Of a DNA stretch of 64,000 bases, positions 53,332 through 64,000 are shown in pieces. Origin of the DNA: Stemphylium vesicarium (Eukaryota; Ascomycota; Dothideomycetes; Pleosporales; Pleosporaceae). The DNA lies in the NCBI GenBank assembly GCA_004380135.1, contig QXCR01000012.1, positions 186,001 through 250,000 of the forward strand, read 5' to 3'. Every line of letters starts with the position of its first letter. Within the stretch, counting starts at the first letter, position 1. The notes under the pieces are model-generated. The model did not search any database, was not told where the DNA came from, and saw nothing but the letters and a program-made list of their open reading frames with translations. The translations under genes were made by a program, and so were the position numbers.

Positions 53332-53969
53332 TACACATCATGACATGGCTTGGGCAGCACCCAGCAAATCTCATCATCTCATCAGCCACTAGCCACCGCG
53401 CGCCAGAGCAGAGGCTGCTGCCGACTGACCGCCTCTTCTCTCTTTGCTCAATCTCCCCCCACATGCTGCCTTGCCCGTCCGTCGAGAAAAGTCGAAACTT
53501 CAGCAGGCCCAGTCACGTGCTCCACCGGAAGACGCGACATCTGGACTGGCACCCGCACGGCACCGTCGCATGCACAGGACTGCGACGACGACATCGACCA
53601 GGCTGTATTCGCCGGCGATCCCTGATCCCGGCCCACTCGCATCCGCGGCTTGGGCGCTCGAAACAGCTCCTCCGTCCGAGCGTGCAGCAGAGCAGGGAGG
53701 TGGCTGGCCTCGGGAGCCGTGTTAGCTGTTCCAAGTTGATTTAACGACCGTCTCCACCGCGGCCACCCCACCGCCTTTGCCCTCTCTCACACGCTGCCTG
53801 CCACCTGGGCCTCGCTCCCATTCCCTAGCCGTCACTAGCGCCGCCTGCTCTGCGCCTGAAATTGCGCAGGCCACGCTACTGCATCTCCTCCCAACCCTCG
53901 TCCATCGCTGAACGCCCGGACCCTCGCTGCCCGGATCCTTCGACTCTCTACCACCGCGCAATAATAACG

Positions 53970-56900
53970 ATGTCGCAGCCAAAAATCCCAGATAGGGCCC
54001 GCAAGTATAAGGAAGAGCCGGCGCCTGTAGCGTCGCAAAAGATGGTGAGTTGACTCTGCTTCCTTGTCTACCCCTACCGCACCACCCTCGCTCCCGCATC
54101 CCATCCACTCGCTCGCTACCCAGAGCGACACCATCGGCCCTACTGCATCCTCGACCGTTGGAGTTTCGACCAGCGCGTCTGAAGCCGCATCCCTAAAACC
54201 GTCACCGCCGTTGGCACCTTCATCCTCGCCCTTTTTGCATGCTGCAGCAGCCACTGCACATCGCGTCCACACACAAAGAGTTACCCCAGCTCGGTCGCGT
54301 CTCTGCCTACATGGTATGCCCTTCTTGCCAAGCTGCCCTGCTACCCAAACCACCCCTCCCCTGTCGCACCTTCCAAACCTTTCCTTGCCTCCTCTGAAGC
54401 CAGTCCGCCGCCTCTTGTCACGCAACGGCCAGCAGCGGAATCCCTGCTATCCAAAGTAGCTCTCCGCTCCCACCGCTGGTCCGCTCTGTGTTGTCAACGT
54501 TGGCCAAATTCCCGCCCTGCCTTCTTTAGTCTGCCCTTCCCATCCTATAAACTATACCCTACCGTCCTGTCTCTTTCCAGACCCTGCCCCCTCGCCTACG
54601 TCCTGTTGCAGAACATCATTGCCCATACCCTAGCCGCCCAGCCAACCACAGCTCCCCGCACCCCCACCATCAACCTTCTACTGCACTCCCTGCCCTGATC
54701 ACCGCTACATTGGCTACGCGACAATCTCGACTTGCTTTTTTATATTCCTCTTTGCGCCTGCAGCCTTACTGACTGGACGCGCCTCTTAGCATCATCCCCA
54801 CTCGGCGCAGGGCTTGCCACCGCCAAATCATCTTCCGGTCCACCATCCTAGACCCGGCGTGGTCCACCAGCATCAACACCACCCCGACTCTCCTCATCAG
54901 TCAGTCCCCTCACAGAGCCCGGCACAGGGACACTACCCCTCGCCACAACACCCAAACCCGCAAGGCCCTCCTCAGCACCAATCGCCCTACATCCAGCAGA
55001 TCCAAGGGCCACCGCCGCCACAGCAGCAGCAGCAGCAGCAGCAGCAAGAGGTTCCTTATTATTCCCAGCACCACCAGAGCCCCTACAGCGCCAACAGTGC
55101 ACCCAGCAACTATTCTTCATCAGGTATGTTTCTTTTCTTTTTCATGCTTCGAGTCCTGGTTTTCATTGTCAATGCCCCCTCAAGCGCACTCATGACGCTT
55201 AGACTTGGATCCCCCCGTCGCCTGTTATCAAAATGAACGCGTTGAGCTGACTTTCGTAGAACCCCCAGAGCTCATGGCGGCCGCAACGATGAATCGGGGC
55301 GGATACCCACCGATTTCATACCACACCCCGCAGTCAAACTCGCCAGCATCTGTTCAGTCTCCTCAGCACGATCAACATGGCAGGCCCATCTACGGGCAAC
55401 CGCCTAGCCAGATGCCTCAGTCAATGTACTACACGCCATATGCATCAGCACCAGTCGCTCAACAGTCACCCTACCAGCAGCATCCTTCGAGCGCTCCTCA
55501 GCAACCAATGGCTTCGCAATCACTGCTCATGTCTCACCAGCAAAACCAGCAAATGCAACACCAGCATCAACATCACCCTCAGACCCCAGGAATGACTGGA
55601 AGTCCCAAGTCGCGAATGTCACAGACACCGCTCCAGAGGCCGCCATCAGGACTAGGCCCTCCTCAAGCTCCTCCTCAAGGCCCTCCCGTCGGTACTCCAA
55701 ACATGCACGCAGGCCCTCCCGGAGGACCCAACGTCAACCCCAATGCTGCACCTGGTCCCATTCCTGCAACCACACCTCTGGTTGTTCGACAAGACCAAAA
55801 CGGCGTTCAGTGGATCGCGTTTGAGTACTCTCGCGACCGCGTCAAGATGGAGTACACGATTCGTTGCGACGTTGAGTCAGTCAACGTTGACGAGCTTCCG
55901 CAAGACTTCAAGACAGAGAACTGCGTGTACCCGCGCGCATGCTGCGCAAAGGACCAGTACAAGGGCAACCGCCTGCACTACGAGACTGAGTGCAACACTG
56001 TTGGCTGGGCATTGGCACAGCTCAACCCTTGCCTCCGAGGAAAGCGCGGTCTCATTCAACGAGCTGTCGACAGCTGGCGAAACAGCAACCAAGACCCTCG
56101 ATTGAGGAGCCGACGTGTGCGGAGAATGGCCAAGATGACCACCAGGAAAGCCCAATCGGCTACACATGGTAACCACATGGCTGGACCAGGTGGACCAGGT
56201 GCTCCTGGTGTTCCGAACTCTGCCGGATTAGCAGCACCACCCCGACAACCGAACATGGGCATGGGCGGTCCCCAGATGCACCATCACCACGATGGACCTG
56301 GAGGGCCTCACGGAGGACCGGATGATGTTAGCGGTATGTTTCACCAGATGTGATGTGATAAAGCGCAATTGTTGGTTGTTTAAATGATACCTCTGTCGTT
56401 CTTTCGCTGCATGTAAATTACACTCTTTGATGTAATACCCCTTCGATACCACCACACCCCATGCATGCATGCATATACCCACACATAGTTACACATGTTT
56501 TTGTTCAGCGCAGGATGGAAAGTACGCAATATGTTCGGATGTGCAAGCTAACTTTCTTTGTGTACAGCCAATGAATACGGTGAATCACACACTCATCATC
56601 ACCAAGCACCAAACGGGCAACAATCGCCTTCCGACGCACGCCAAACGCAGAATTTCTACCCGAACTTCCCATCGAGCGATTCAGCCGCAGGATCGAGCGG
56701 TATGCCGCCTATCCATGATGGTCTTAGCCATCCTCCACCACCGCCCCACGCAGCGGGCGTACCGGTCTCAAAGCAGCAGGAGCAAGATGAGGAAGAACGT
56801 AAGCTAGCCATGTTTGGCGACCTACCTGACTCGAAGCGCCGTAAATTCATTCTTGTGGACGACGCGCAACGAGGTACTAGGGTGCGAGTCCGAGTCACTC

Positions 56901-57447
56901 TTGACACCGTCAAGATGGAGGAGATGCCTGACTCTTACCGCAAGTCCAACTCAGTATTCCCGCGTAGCTACTTTGCCATGCAAATGACTTCGCCTCCTGC
57001 TAGCCCTCGTGGTAGCAAGGTGTTTGCTGATGAACCCGATGTTGAGAGCGACCCCAGCTTTCCGTTGGCCGGTTCTACCATTGTCCCAGTTCCAACTCTC
57101 GACGGCGAGACTCGTGTTCCGAAGCCGCGGCTCACTCGGGCGAAGCGTTCGAAGGAGATTACGCTGAACGATCTTGGCTACCGCATGTCTTGGAGCCAGA
57201 GCCGTGTCTTCGCTGGCAGAACTCTGTTCCTACAAAAGTCTCGTAAGTAAATGATCCAGTACATTCAGAGACAGTCGACTAACCTGTGACAGTGGATGCT
57301 TACCGCAACAAGATGCGAAGCAGCATGATGGGTCAAGGTCAAGACGTGACCCAAGTGGCTCCACACTTTGAGACCCGCGTCGGAAAGAGACGTTGGAACG
57401 AAAGAATCGAGAGGAACAAGAAGTCGAGGCGCGACGGCTCTCCTTAA
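53970..57447 (+). CDS. Gln/Pro-rich putative transcriptional regulator with a duplicated conserved domain
   Basis: Exons are 53970..54044, 54811..55123, 55260..56333, 56568..57242 and 57293..57447, 763 aa. The introns are 766, 136, 234 and 50 nt, all GT-AG, mostly with CTGAC or CTAAC branch points. Exon 1 gives MSQPKIPDRARKYKEEPAPV. Residues 26-300 are Pro/Gln/His-rich with a nine-Gln run. A conserved globular domain (about 304-420) contains VQWIAFEYSRDRVKMEYTIR, LPQDFKTENCVYPRACCA, RGLIQRAVDSWRNS and a basic end, RSRRVRRMAK. A second, related domain seems to occupy about 577-722. The fungal family is familiar but I can name it only as a DUF (perhaps DUF8032). The composition suggests a nuclear regulator. 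An alternative exon-3 acceptor at 55202 is in frame but has a poorer branch site. Confidence 0.8.
55020..55047 (+). repeat. CAG repeat encoding polyglutamine
   Basis: Eight or nine CAG/CAA codons in exon 2 of the putative regulator encode a Gln run, directly after a Pro run. Confidence 0.85.
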
Positions 57448-60400
57448 GAAGTCTCAGGCCACATCGCTCAAATCGATGCCCTGGTTGCAGGCAGCCGCTG
57501 CGTTGACCCGCTTTTTCGGCACTTGCAGGGAGCCCCTACGAACGACCGGGGTCAACCACCCTTTTACGACACGGGACCAAATCCTTCGTGATAAGCCCGG
57601 CCGTTGTGCCCATCCATGTTTCACATCGGCTGCTTTGGGTTTCAGACCGTCGTCTTACATCCGCCGCCGCTTGTTTCCTTTTCGAGCAAACTGCCTGCCT
57701 GCCCAAAGGCTTACAGCACTTGGGCAGTGCTTTTGATACCCGTCTGCAAGTTATGACCTCTTGCGACATCTCGGCCTGTCTTTTCATGTCTCTCTGTTCA
57801 TCTACTGTTTGTTAGCAATGGTGTGTATTCACGGTTGAAACGAATCTCATCGGCGCTATGTGGTCAAAAAAGGGAACATGGGAAAGCATTGGAAAAGCAT
57901 GACTCGCAATATGCCCCATGGCATGAGGAAGGAGTCTTTGTCAGTTTTAGCCACGATTGTCTGTCTCCGGGTATGTTTATACTGCGCTTGTATTTTTCTC
58001 GGTAGATCTTATGAGCGGGATTGCATGGTATCAATTTTTGATCGTACACATAATAGACATTTGCTTGCTTCATAAAAAACCAGCTCTCCTTGACAATTCT
58101 CCTCCCAGAACGTAAGGTATCGCGCGCGCGAACACTCTTCTTTCCCAGCATATACCCTTACAAAAGGTCAGTTGGATGAAGACATCAAACCTTCCCATCG
58201 GCCGATAATCCTCCCACCATCGCCCATCGCCGAAATCAAAAGTGAACCCACCATGTGAACGACTCGTCTGACACGAACCGTCTGACCAAGCCCGATAGCA
58301 AAAACCAGCCACTCACATCACCTACAGCGGCACGGCACGCCCGCCTTGCGTGCGCGTTCCTTTCTCACTTTCTGATTGCGAGTTCAAAGAAAACGGTCTT
58401 GATGTCTAGGGACCCCTTCCCCAGACGTTCGCGCGTTATCTGACAGACCGGGAAGACCTTGTCTCGCGTGGCTGAAATGACCTGTTTAGTGGTGGAGCGG
58501 TGGGATTCACGACACACGCACACCGGAACTACTTTATCTATGCCCCTGACTAGAAGGAAGGGAAAATGGGTCGATAGAGCTGTGGATACGTTCGTCTGTG
58601 TGTGTGAAAGCTTTACTCTTTTTTTCCTACCGTCCTGTCATGCAGCTGTTAGATGAGGGCGCAAATAGGCTAGAAGATGTGGAGGAAGGATATTGTCATC
58701 ATTGTCCCCTCCGTTTCGGGATAATAAAGTGAGAAATAAGGGGCGGAAGGGAAGGGGAAGAAGAGGGGGTTGTTCCTGCGATCCAAGGTCTAGAGCGCCC
58801 ATTTTCCCACTCTTTGTCGTCCTTTTTCTTTCTTCTTTTGGGGTTCGCATTCAGGCTGAACAACATGTAGATCAACACAGGTTTGAGATTGTAAGGTAGG
58901 CGCTCTTTTCTTCGAGTCAAGTCCAGCGCAGTTCACGTCTACTACTTGGTTAGTCCTTTTTCGGAGGCACGTTGATACGAAAAGACCGAGTTGCGGGCGA
59001 AAGTGAGCCGATCTTTTCTAGTATCATTTCTACTTGTAGATAGGATTTGCCCGCTTGGCTTAGGTGAGAAAATGAGACAAGCATTGGGATAGGCGGCGGG
59101 CGCGTAAGCCTCGAGTTCGTCGGAAGCTGACGCTGACGCGCCTTTGTCAGTCCTCTCTTTCTCGTTTGTGTAGTAATCTAATCACGTCATTTCAAGCAAC
59201 CTCGTCCTTGTCTATATTCCTTTCCTTTTTACCTGTTGCATTTATATGTCGTCTGGGCTGATATATGAAACACGTTCCAACATCGCTGCAAAAAAACAAC
59301 AAAAAAAGACCAACCTAGCCCGTTTACATCCGCGGCATCATGCTCACGATTCAGACACGCAGAGAGAAAAGAAAATTGCGGAAAACATTACCTACGCAAG
59401 ACCGACCATCCGCACCCCCTCTCCACTCCACTCCACTCCCTCACTTCAATGCCGAACGCACGGCAACTTCCTTTACAGCCGCGGCGCGCCGCAGCACGAA
59501 AAAGAGCCATTATTTTCGCCGAGGACAAGGAAAAGAGAACGCACGTTCGGGCAGCAAATCCTCATGTTCCCATTCGCCGTAAGCGCCCCGTGTTTAGATC
59601 GAGCGTGTGTGGATGTGGGTTTCTCGTGGTGTGTGTGTGGGTGTGGGTGGGAACCTTTTTTTCCTTGAACTGACGCGTTGCTGCTTTCTGGCCCATCGCC
59701 GAACGAACCCGTTAGCCTAGCGCTGGGCCTGTGTGGCCGGCCGTTGCGAAAACGGTCTTGCACTTCAATGCCGCGTATCCCCACCCACCCTACGCATCCA
59801 CACACACACACGCTTGCATCGCGTTCGCGTGTCTGCACGCGCGCATCGTACTTGCCGTTCCTCCACCAAGGCCGGTAGTTCCTTGCCTGCGTTGCATAAT
59901 CTGTATGTATGCGTTGCTAGATGGAGGATAGGGCTCCTATTACTCCAACTACTCCAACTACCGCCCACCACCTCCCGCTGCGGGGTGAGGCAAAAAGAGT
60001 TCATTGATCCAGAAACAGCGCGGACTAGGAAAGAGACAGAAAGTTAGCTCCGCGGCTAGACTTAAAGTCTTGTTCAAATGGACTAGCTAGTCGCGATGAG
60101 CGAGACTAAAACATCTACTAATCTATCTCTGATTGCGAACGCGATGCCACTAACAAGTCTGCCAAGTAACTCTTGCCAAGGAAAAAGAGAGAGGAGCGAG
60201 CAAGTTTGGTGGTCGCGTGAGCAAATGGGTGAAAGCAAAAGGTGTGGGAAGCGGGGCTGAGACAGACAGATGATTTATGTTAACGGGCCTTTAGGTCTTT
60301 CTTATCTCGCTCTAGGCTTTTGCGCACAGAATGTACAGGCGATGCTGGGTGATGTACAATGAGGCGGTTTTGTAATCGGAGATTATACAAGAGAAGAAGA

Positions 60401-61626
60401 GGTAGATGGGAGACACCGCGATAGACGCCTCTCCAGGTAGTCTTCTTCTCCCACATCACGTCTCTGGCATGCAAAGTCCACGTGCGAATATGTTCGCTGC
60501 CTGCCAGTGGCGATGTGCACCACGGCCTAGAGAGACATATAGCCACTCACACCCGTCCAGGGCTAATAGTCAAGTCGCTTCAAGAAGTGTGAGAAGATCG
60601 TCGAAGTAAAACTAGCTCGCTTGGTCCTCATTCGTCATCGGCGGTATTTCCGCTGTCATTTTCGTTTTTGTAATCTTTGCCCCCAAACTATCATCATCGT
60701 GACTAACGAGGGAGAGAGAATAGCTCGCCGCTAAGCTCCACACTCACACACACATCTTGAAGTCGGCTTAGCAGCACCTTCTTTTCCACGTAACCCCCCA
60801 CCTCCAAGTCTCCCTCTCCCTCTCTTCTTCGTTGAATAATAGTCACATAAAGTGGGGAAGCACTATGCAAAGCCCCAACCAAGCATGAACCAGAAAATGT
60901 GGAGTATGCCGGGTAAACAAAGAAGAGAGGCACCGAAAGAGAGAAGTGTCTTGCGCGTTCCTGAGTGACGAACAGGGTTTTTGCTTGCACGGCTTACCAA
61001 CTTACAATGCCAGTATGTGGGACCGGAGATGATGGCAGTTTTTTCTTTCTTGTTCCTTTCCTCGGAGTGCTGCACGTGGGAAGATCCCTACTGCGAACGT
61101 GTGGGCGCCTGATTGTGGGTTTGGCGGTGGACCGCGTGGCTTTTTTTCTCTCTGGGAGGAGAAGGGGGATGTAACGTAATATGTTTTCTGGCTTTTGTTT
61201 TCCTCTTGGAGTGCGCTTTGCGAAGGGCAGACTGTGTCTGCTTTTTCGGTATGCTCGAGATGGTGAGGCTGTTTTCGAAGGTATTGTATGGGACTATGAT
61301 GTTATGGGAAAGAAATTATTTAGGTAAGGTCTAGGTGTTTATGTGATTCTCTGCGAGGCTAGAGATGCCAACTCCTACTTCTTTGTGTGCGTGTGTAATG
61401 ATGTGGCGTGTAAAGACAGGAACGGTATCGTAGGGGTAAGTAGACAGGTGATAAAAATGTCGGATCAGACACGTGAAAGTAGTGATTTCTTGTCCAAGTT
61501 TCGAGCTGGGAATGTTATCGCGTTGCCATGCTATGTTGTGCACTACTAAAAAAAAAGTAGTGTACGGAGATAGCGATCCATCCATTCAACTCCTTCCAAG
61601 AACAAGTTACGCCCGAGTTAAAAACT
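57448..61626. other. 4.2-kb convergent region without recognisable gene
   Basis: The region lies between the 3' ends of the putative regulator and the right-edge gene. It contains only short ORFs (all under about 140 codons), CA/GT-rich and poly-T patches (59610-59660, 59795-59815) and a small direct repeat (ACTCCAACT near 59941-59962). Nothing resembles a tRNA, rRNA or transposon. Confidence 0.45.
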
Positions 61627-64000
61627 CTACACAAGCCTTCGTGAACTCCTAGCAAACGGCCTAACGTGAGACTTGACCTCTTCTCGAGATCGTTCACACC
61701 CGAGACCTTCGTCCCCATACTTATCATGTATCTTTTTCTTCGGTAACCCTGCATGTCCTTGTCTTGATGCGTTGTCCAGACCCTCAAACGCGACCGCTGC
61801 GTGACCGCCACCGCCCATCCTTCTTGATCTCATAGGCCTCTGCTTGTCCTGATATTCCGTCAGTCCCAGCATTTTTACGTCGTCCTGATGGACGATGACA
61901 CCGTTCTTGACCGTGTACTTACTGATGTCCGGCTCTGAATCTTCGTACTCGTCTGAGACTACTGCTGGTTTCTTCGCAAGATGACGATCGCCCTGCGAGC
62001 GCGAATATGTCCATGGTTCCCAATCCTCGTTCTTGTTGGTATTTGATCTTGCGGTAGTCCTGGCGTTGGTGCGCCTCTTGGATGTTTCGGGTGTTTCGTC
62101 GTCTGAGTTGTTGGCGAGCATGTCTCCTTCCTCTCTCACGTCTTTCGCCATGCTGGGGGCAGGACTGATGCTCATACTTTTCATAACACTTCTTGCTTCT
62201 TCAATCATACTAGATCCAGCTTGTTTTTGGTCGTTTGCCTCGGCAACCGATTCTTGAGTCCAGAACAAGGTATCACGTTCGCTAAGTTCTGCAATTTTAT
62301 CCAAAGCGCTTTGTTTGGCTTTGCGGGGAGAGCGAGGGATTGATGCTGTTGTGGTGAGTTTTGTGGTCTGCTTTGAGGCACGATTTGGCGTAGTCAGTGA
62401 AGGCCTCCCCCCTGGTTTGCGTGGTGGTGTGCAGGGTGATGACGAAGGTGCTTGGCTATCGGTTTTTGTTTTCTGCTTGCGTGACACCAGGAAGAAGGGG
62501 GCGAGAGTTGAACTGACACCCGAAGGGAATATTTTCGCTTTTTTTGTAGCGGATCCAGGTGCCTGTTTTCTCCCCTTGCTCGGCTTCCCGTCGCCCTCGG
62601 GAGAGTCGATCTCATCGTTATCAGAAGGCGGGGAGTAATCGCGAGCCTCCTCGTCACTACTCAGATCAATGATTGGTCGCTTTCTTCCCCTTATCACTGT
62701 TGAACGCGACGAAGAGATGGCCGTCTGAGACGTGACTGAGGTGTCGTGGTCATTTTTTCTGGTGGCTGAGGTCTGCAGGCTAGATTTAGACGTCTGAGAG
62801 CCTGCGCGAATGTTTCTGGCGACTGGAACGGCATCTCTGGATGCACTAGCTGGAAAGGATGGTATCCTGAAAGCTGAACCAGACGGATTGATTCTCGCTG
62901 ACGACCCAGGAATTAGGGTGGCGGGTGACTGGGGGCTTGAAAGCCGAGAAAATGTCGTCTGCCTGGTAGGGGTACGAGGGCTACCGGTAACGCCAGATGA
63001 TGGAGGAATCATGTTGGGGACATGCTGCTGTGGTCTAGGTGTACTTGGCGGTGTTGGGTTACTGGATGCATGAGGAGCTACAGACACGTTAGCCTGAATC
63101 ATATAGTCTTAATTGTAATTTCACTTACTATGCGGACCATGTCTCATAGGCGAATACCCATCAATCATCTCGATATCCTTTCTGGATGGTGGAACCAAAG
63201 CTGGCTCTCCTTGGTCGGCTTTATGGTGTGGGGACAGGCTATCATATGCTGACTGCTTGATATCTTGCTCTACCAAAGTATGCCGAGGTTGGTGGTGTGG
63301 TCTCTCGACTCGTGGTGACGCGTTCAGTGATGTAAATGTGCTCAACGAAGGAGAAGGCTCTGGCTTTGTTAACCCGGCTGGAGAAGGCCGTCCATCCGAT
63401 TCTGGCTTGTACGAGTTGAGCCCTTTGAAAGCAGAAACCGTTGGAGTTGCCCATGGAGAGTAGGATAACGGTTGACGAGAACTATTAGTCTCTCCAGACC
63501 CAGGTTGATGTAGATGCTGTGACGGGGATGCGCCAGACACATTATCTGTTTGCACCAACGACCAATTTCCTGTCGAAATGGTCGCTCCGCTGCGATCTCT
63601 GATAGGTGGCAAATTAGACAAGTTTGACGTAGCCCAGATGTCAAAGCCATTACTATCCGAAAAATTGCTTCGCTGAATCTGGGAAGCGGCATTCGGTGCT
63701 GGCTCAGCGATGTTTGAACTGGGGAATTGCGGACTAGAGGTGGCATCCTCGTGCCTGCGTTGTGTAGTTGGTGATGTGGCAGGAACCGATGGCGGCTGGA
63801 TGAATACGCTTGGTTCGCGTTTGAACTGCTCAGATTCTGGCGTGACCTAGGAACGTTAGTATGGTACAGGTTGGATGTAATGGTCTGCAACTTACAGTTG
63901 ACGGCTTCACATTCTTTCCAAACAACTTCAACGTGGCTGTCGGGATAGAGCGCGGCTTCTCCTGGTAACTGTCGGCAGCAGGTGACTGTATCGTCTTCTG
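61627..64000 (-). CDS. Ser/Thr/Pro-rich protein, 3' part only (runs off right edge)
   Basis: Exons visible are complement(63896..64000), complement(63129..63846) and complement(61627..63077), 757 codons open to the window end. The introns are 49 nt (GTAAGT...CCTAG) and 51 nt (GTAAGT...TGTAG, with CTAAC branch). Splicing reads KLFGKNVKPST-VTPESEQF and MRHGPHT-PHASSNPTPP. The 5' end lies beyond 64000. Most of the protein is low-complexity Ser/Pro/Thr. It has acidic and basic motifs (RGRKRPIIDLSSDEEARDYS; GKPSKGRKQAPGSATKKAK) and an amphipathic segment (KQSALDKIAELSERDTLFWT). The C-terminus is Gly/Arg-rich (RPMRSRRMGGGGHAAVAFEG). A nuclear location is likely. I recognise no domain. Confidence 0.7.

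Larger units (their letters stand above)
45209..53969. other. 8.8-kb gene desert upstream of the putative regulator
   Basis: No convincing gene is seen in this stretch. It contains the mccA 3' UTR, the MITE-like inverted repeat (45781-45951), a run of A and G near 45485, tandem AGAAGGCCGCT copies near 49167-49190, a possible Cys-rich small ORF, GC-rich sequence with chance ORFs (for example 50743-51561 minus), a CCTG microsatellite and a pyrimidine-rich zone (53750-53960) just before the next start codon. It is probably a very long regulatory region or 5' leader, perhaps with noncoding transcripts. Confidence 0.5.

Noticed and set aside
52829..53464. 211-codon minus-strand ORF
   Set aside because: It spans the CCTG microsatellite (giving RQAG repeats) and has no recognisable family.
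55124..55202. Alternative short intron 2 (acceptor GCTTAG at 55202) in the regulator gene
   Set aside because: In frame, but the acceptor at 55259 follows a better branch point (GAGCTGAC) and gives a smoother Pro-rich sequence.

Overview
This window is nuclear DNA of a filamentous ascomycete (Pezizomycotina). A member of the Pleosporales or a related Dothideomycete is my best guess, inferred from how familiar several proteins look. The evidence is eukaryotic gene structure: small GT-AG introns of about 49-90 nt with CTAAC/CTGAC branch points, one GC-AG intron, monocistronic genes on both strands, TATA boxes and long Ser/Pro/Gln-rich tracts. I see no prokaryotic, viral, CRISPR or intact transposase features.

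Region 1 (0-11.7 kb) looks like decaying accessory sequence. It holds a DUF6604-like gene broken by about four single-base frameshifts, a small RING-H2 protein, a spliced F-box protein, a polytopic membrane-protein gene with two in-frame stops, and an F-box-like gene broken by one frameshift. Region 2 (11.7-27 kb) is intact and rich in small-molecule enzymes: an alpha/beta hydrolase, a conserved protein of unknown function, an FAD monooxygenase, a secreted type-B carboxylesterase, an EVE-domain (THYN1-like) protein, an epoxide hydrolase, a RING/zinc-finger/SH3 protein and a DHA-type MFS transporter.

Region 3 (27.7-45.2 kb) is core housekeeping sequence. It contains a single-pass membrane protein, a 1408-aa alanine/serine repeat protein that ends in KDEL, the Doa10/SSM4-type ER ubiquitin ligase divergently next to it, an acidic nuclear-type protein, and the alpha (biotin) subunit of mitochondrial 3-methylcrotonyl-CoA carboxylase.

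Region 4 (45.2-64 kb) is gene-poor. About 8.8 kb with no convincing gene carries a MITE-like inverted repeat, a CCTG microsatellite and a possible small cysteine-rich ORF. It leads into a five-exon, 763-aa Gln/Pro-rich putative regulator whose conserved domain seems to occur twice. A further 4.2 kb gap follows, then the 3' part of a Ser/Pro-rich gene that runs off the right edge. The most interesting leads are the ER-directed (KDEL) repeat protein paired head-to-head with the Doa10 ligase, the duplicated-domain regulator inside a gene desert, and the cluster of recently broken genes at the left end.
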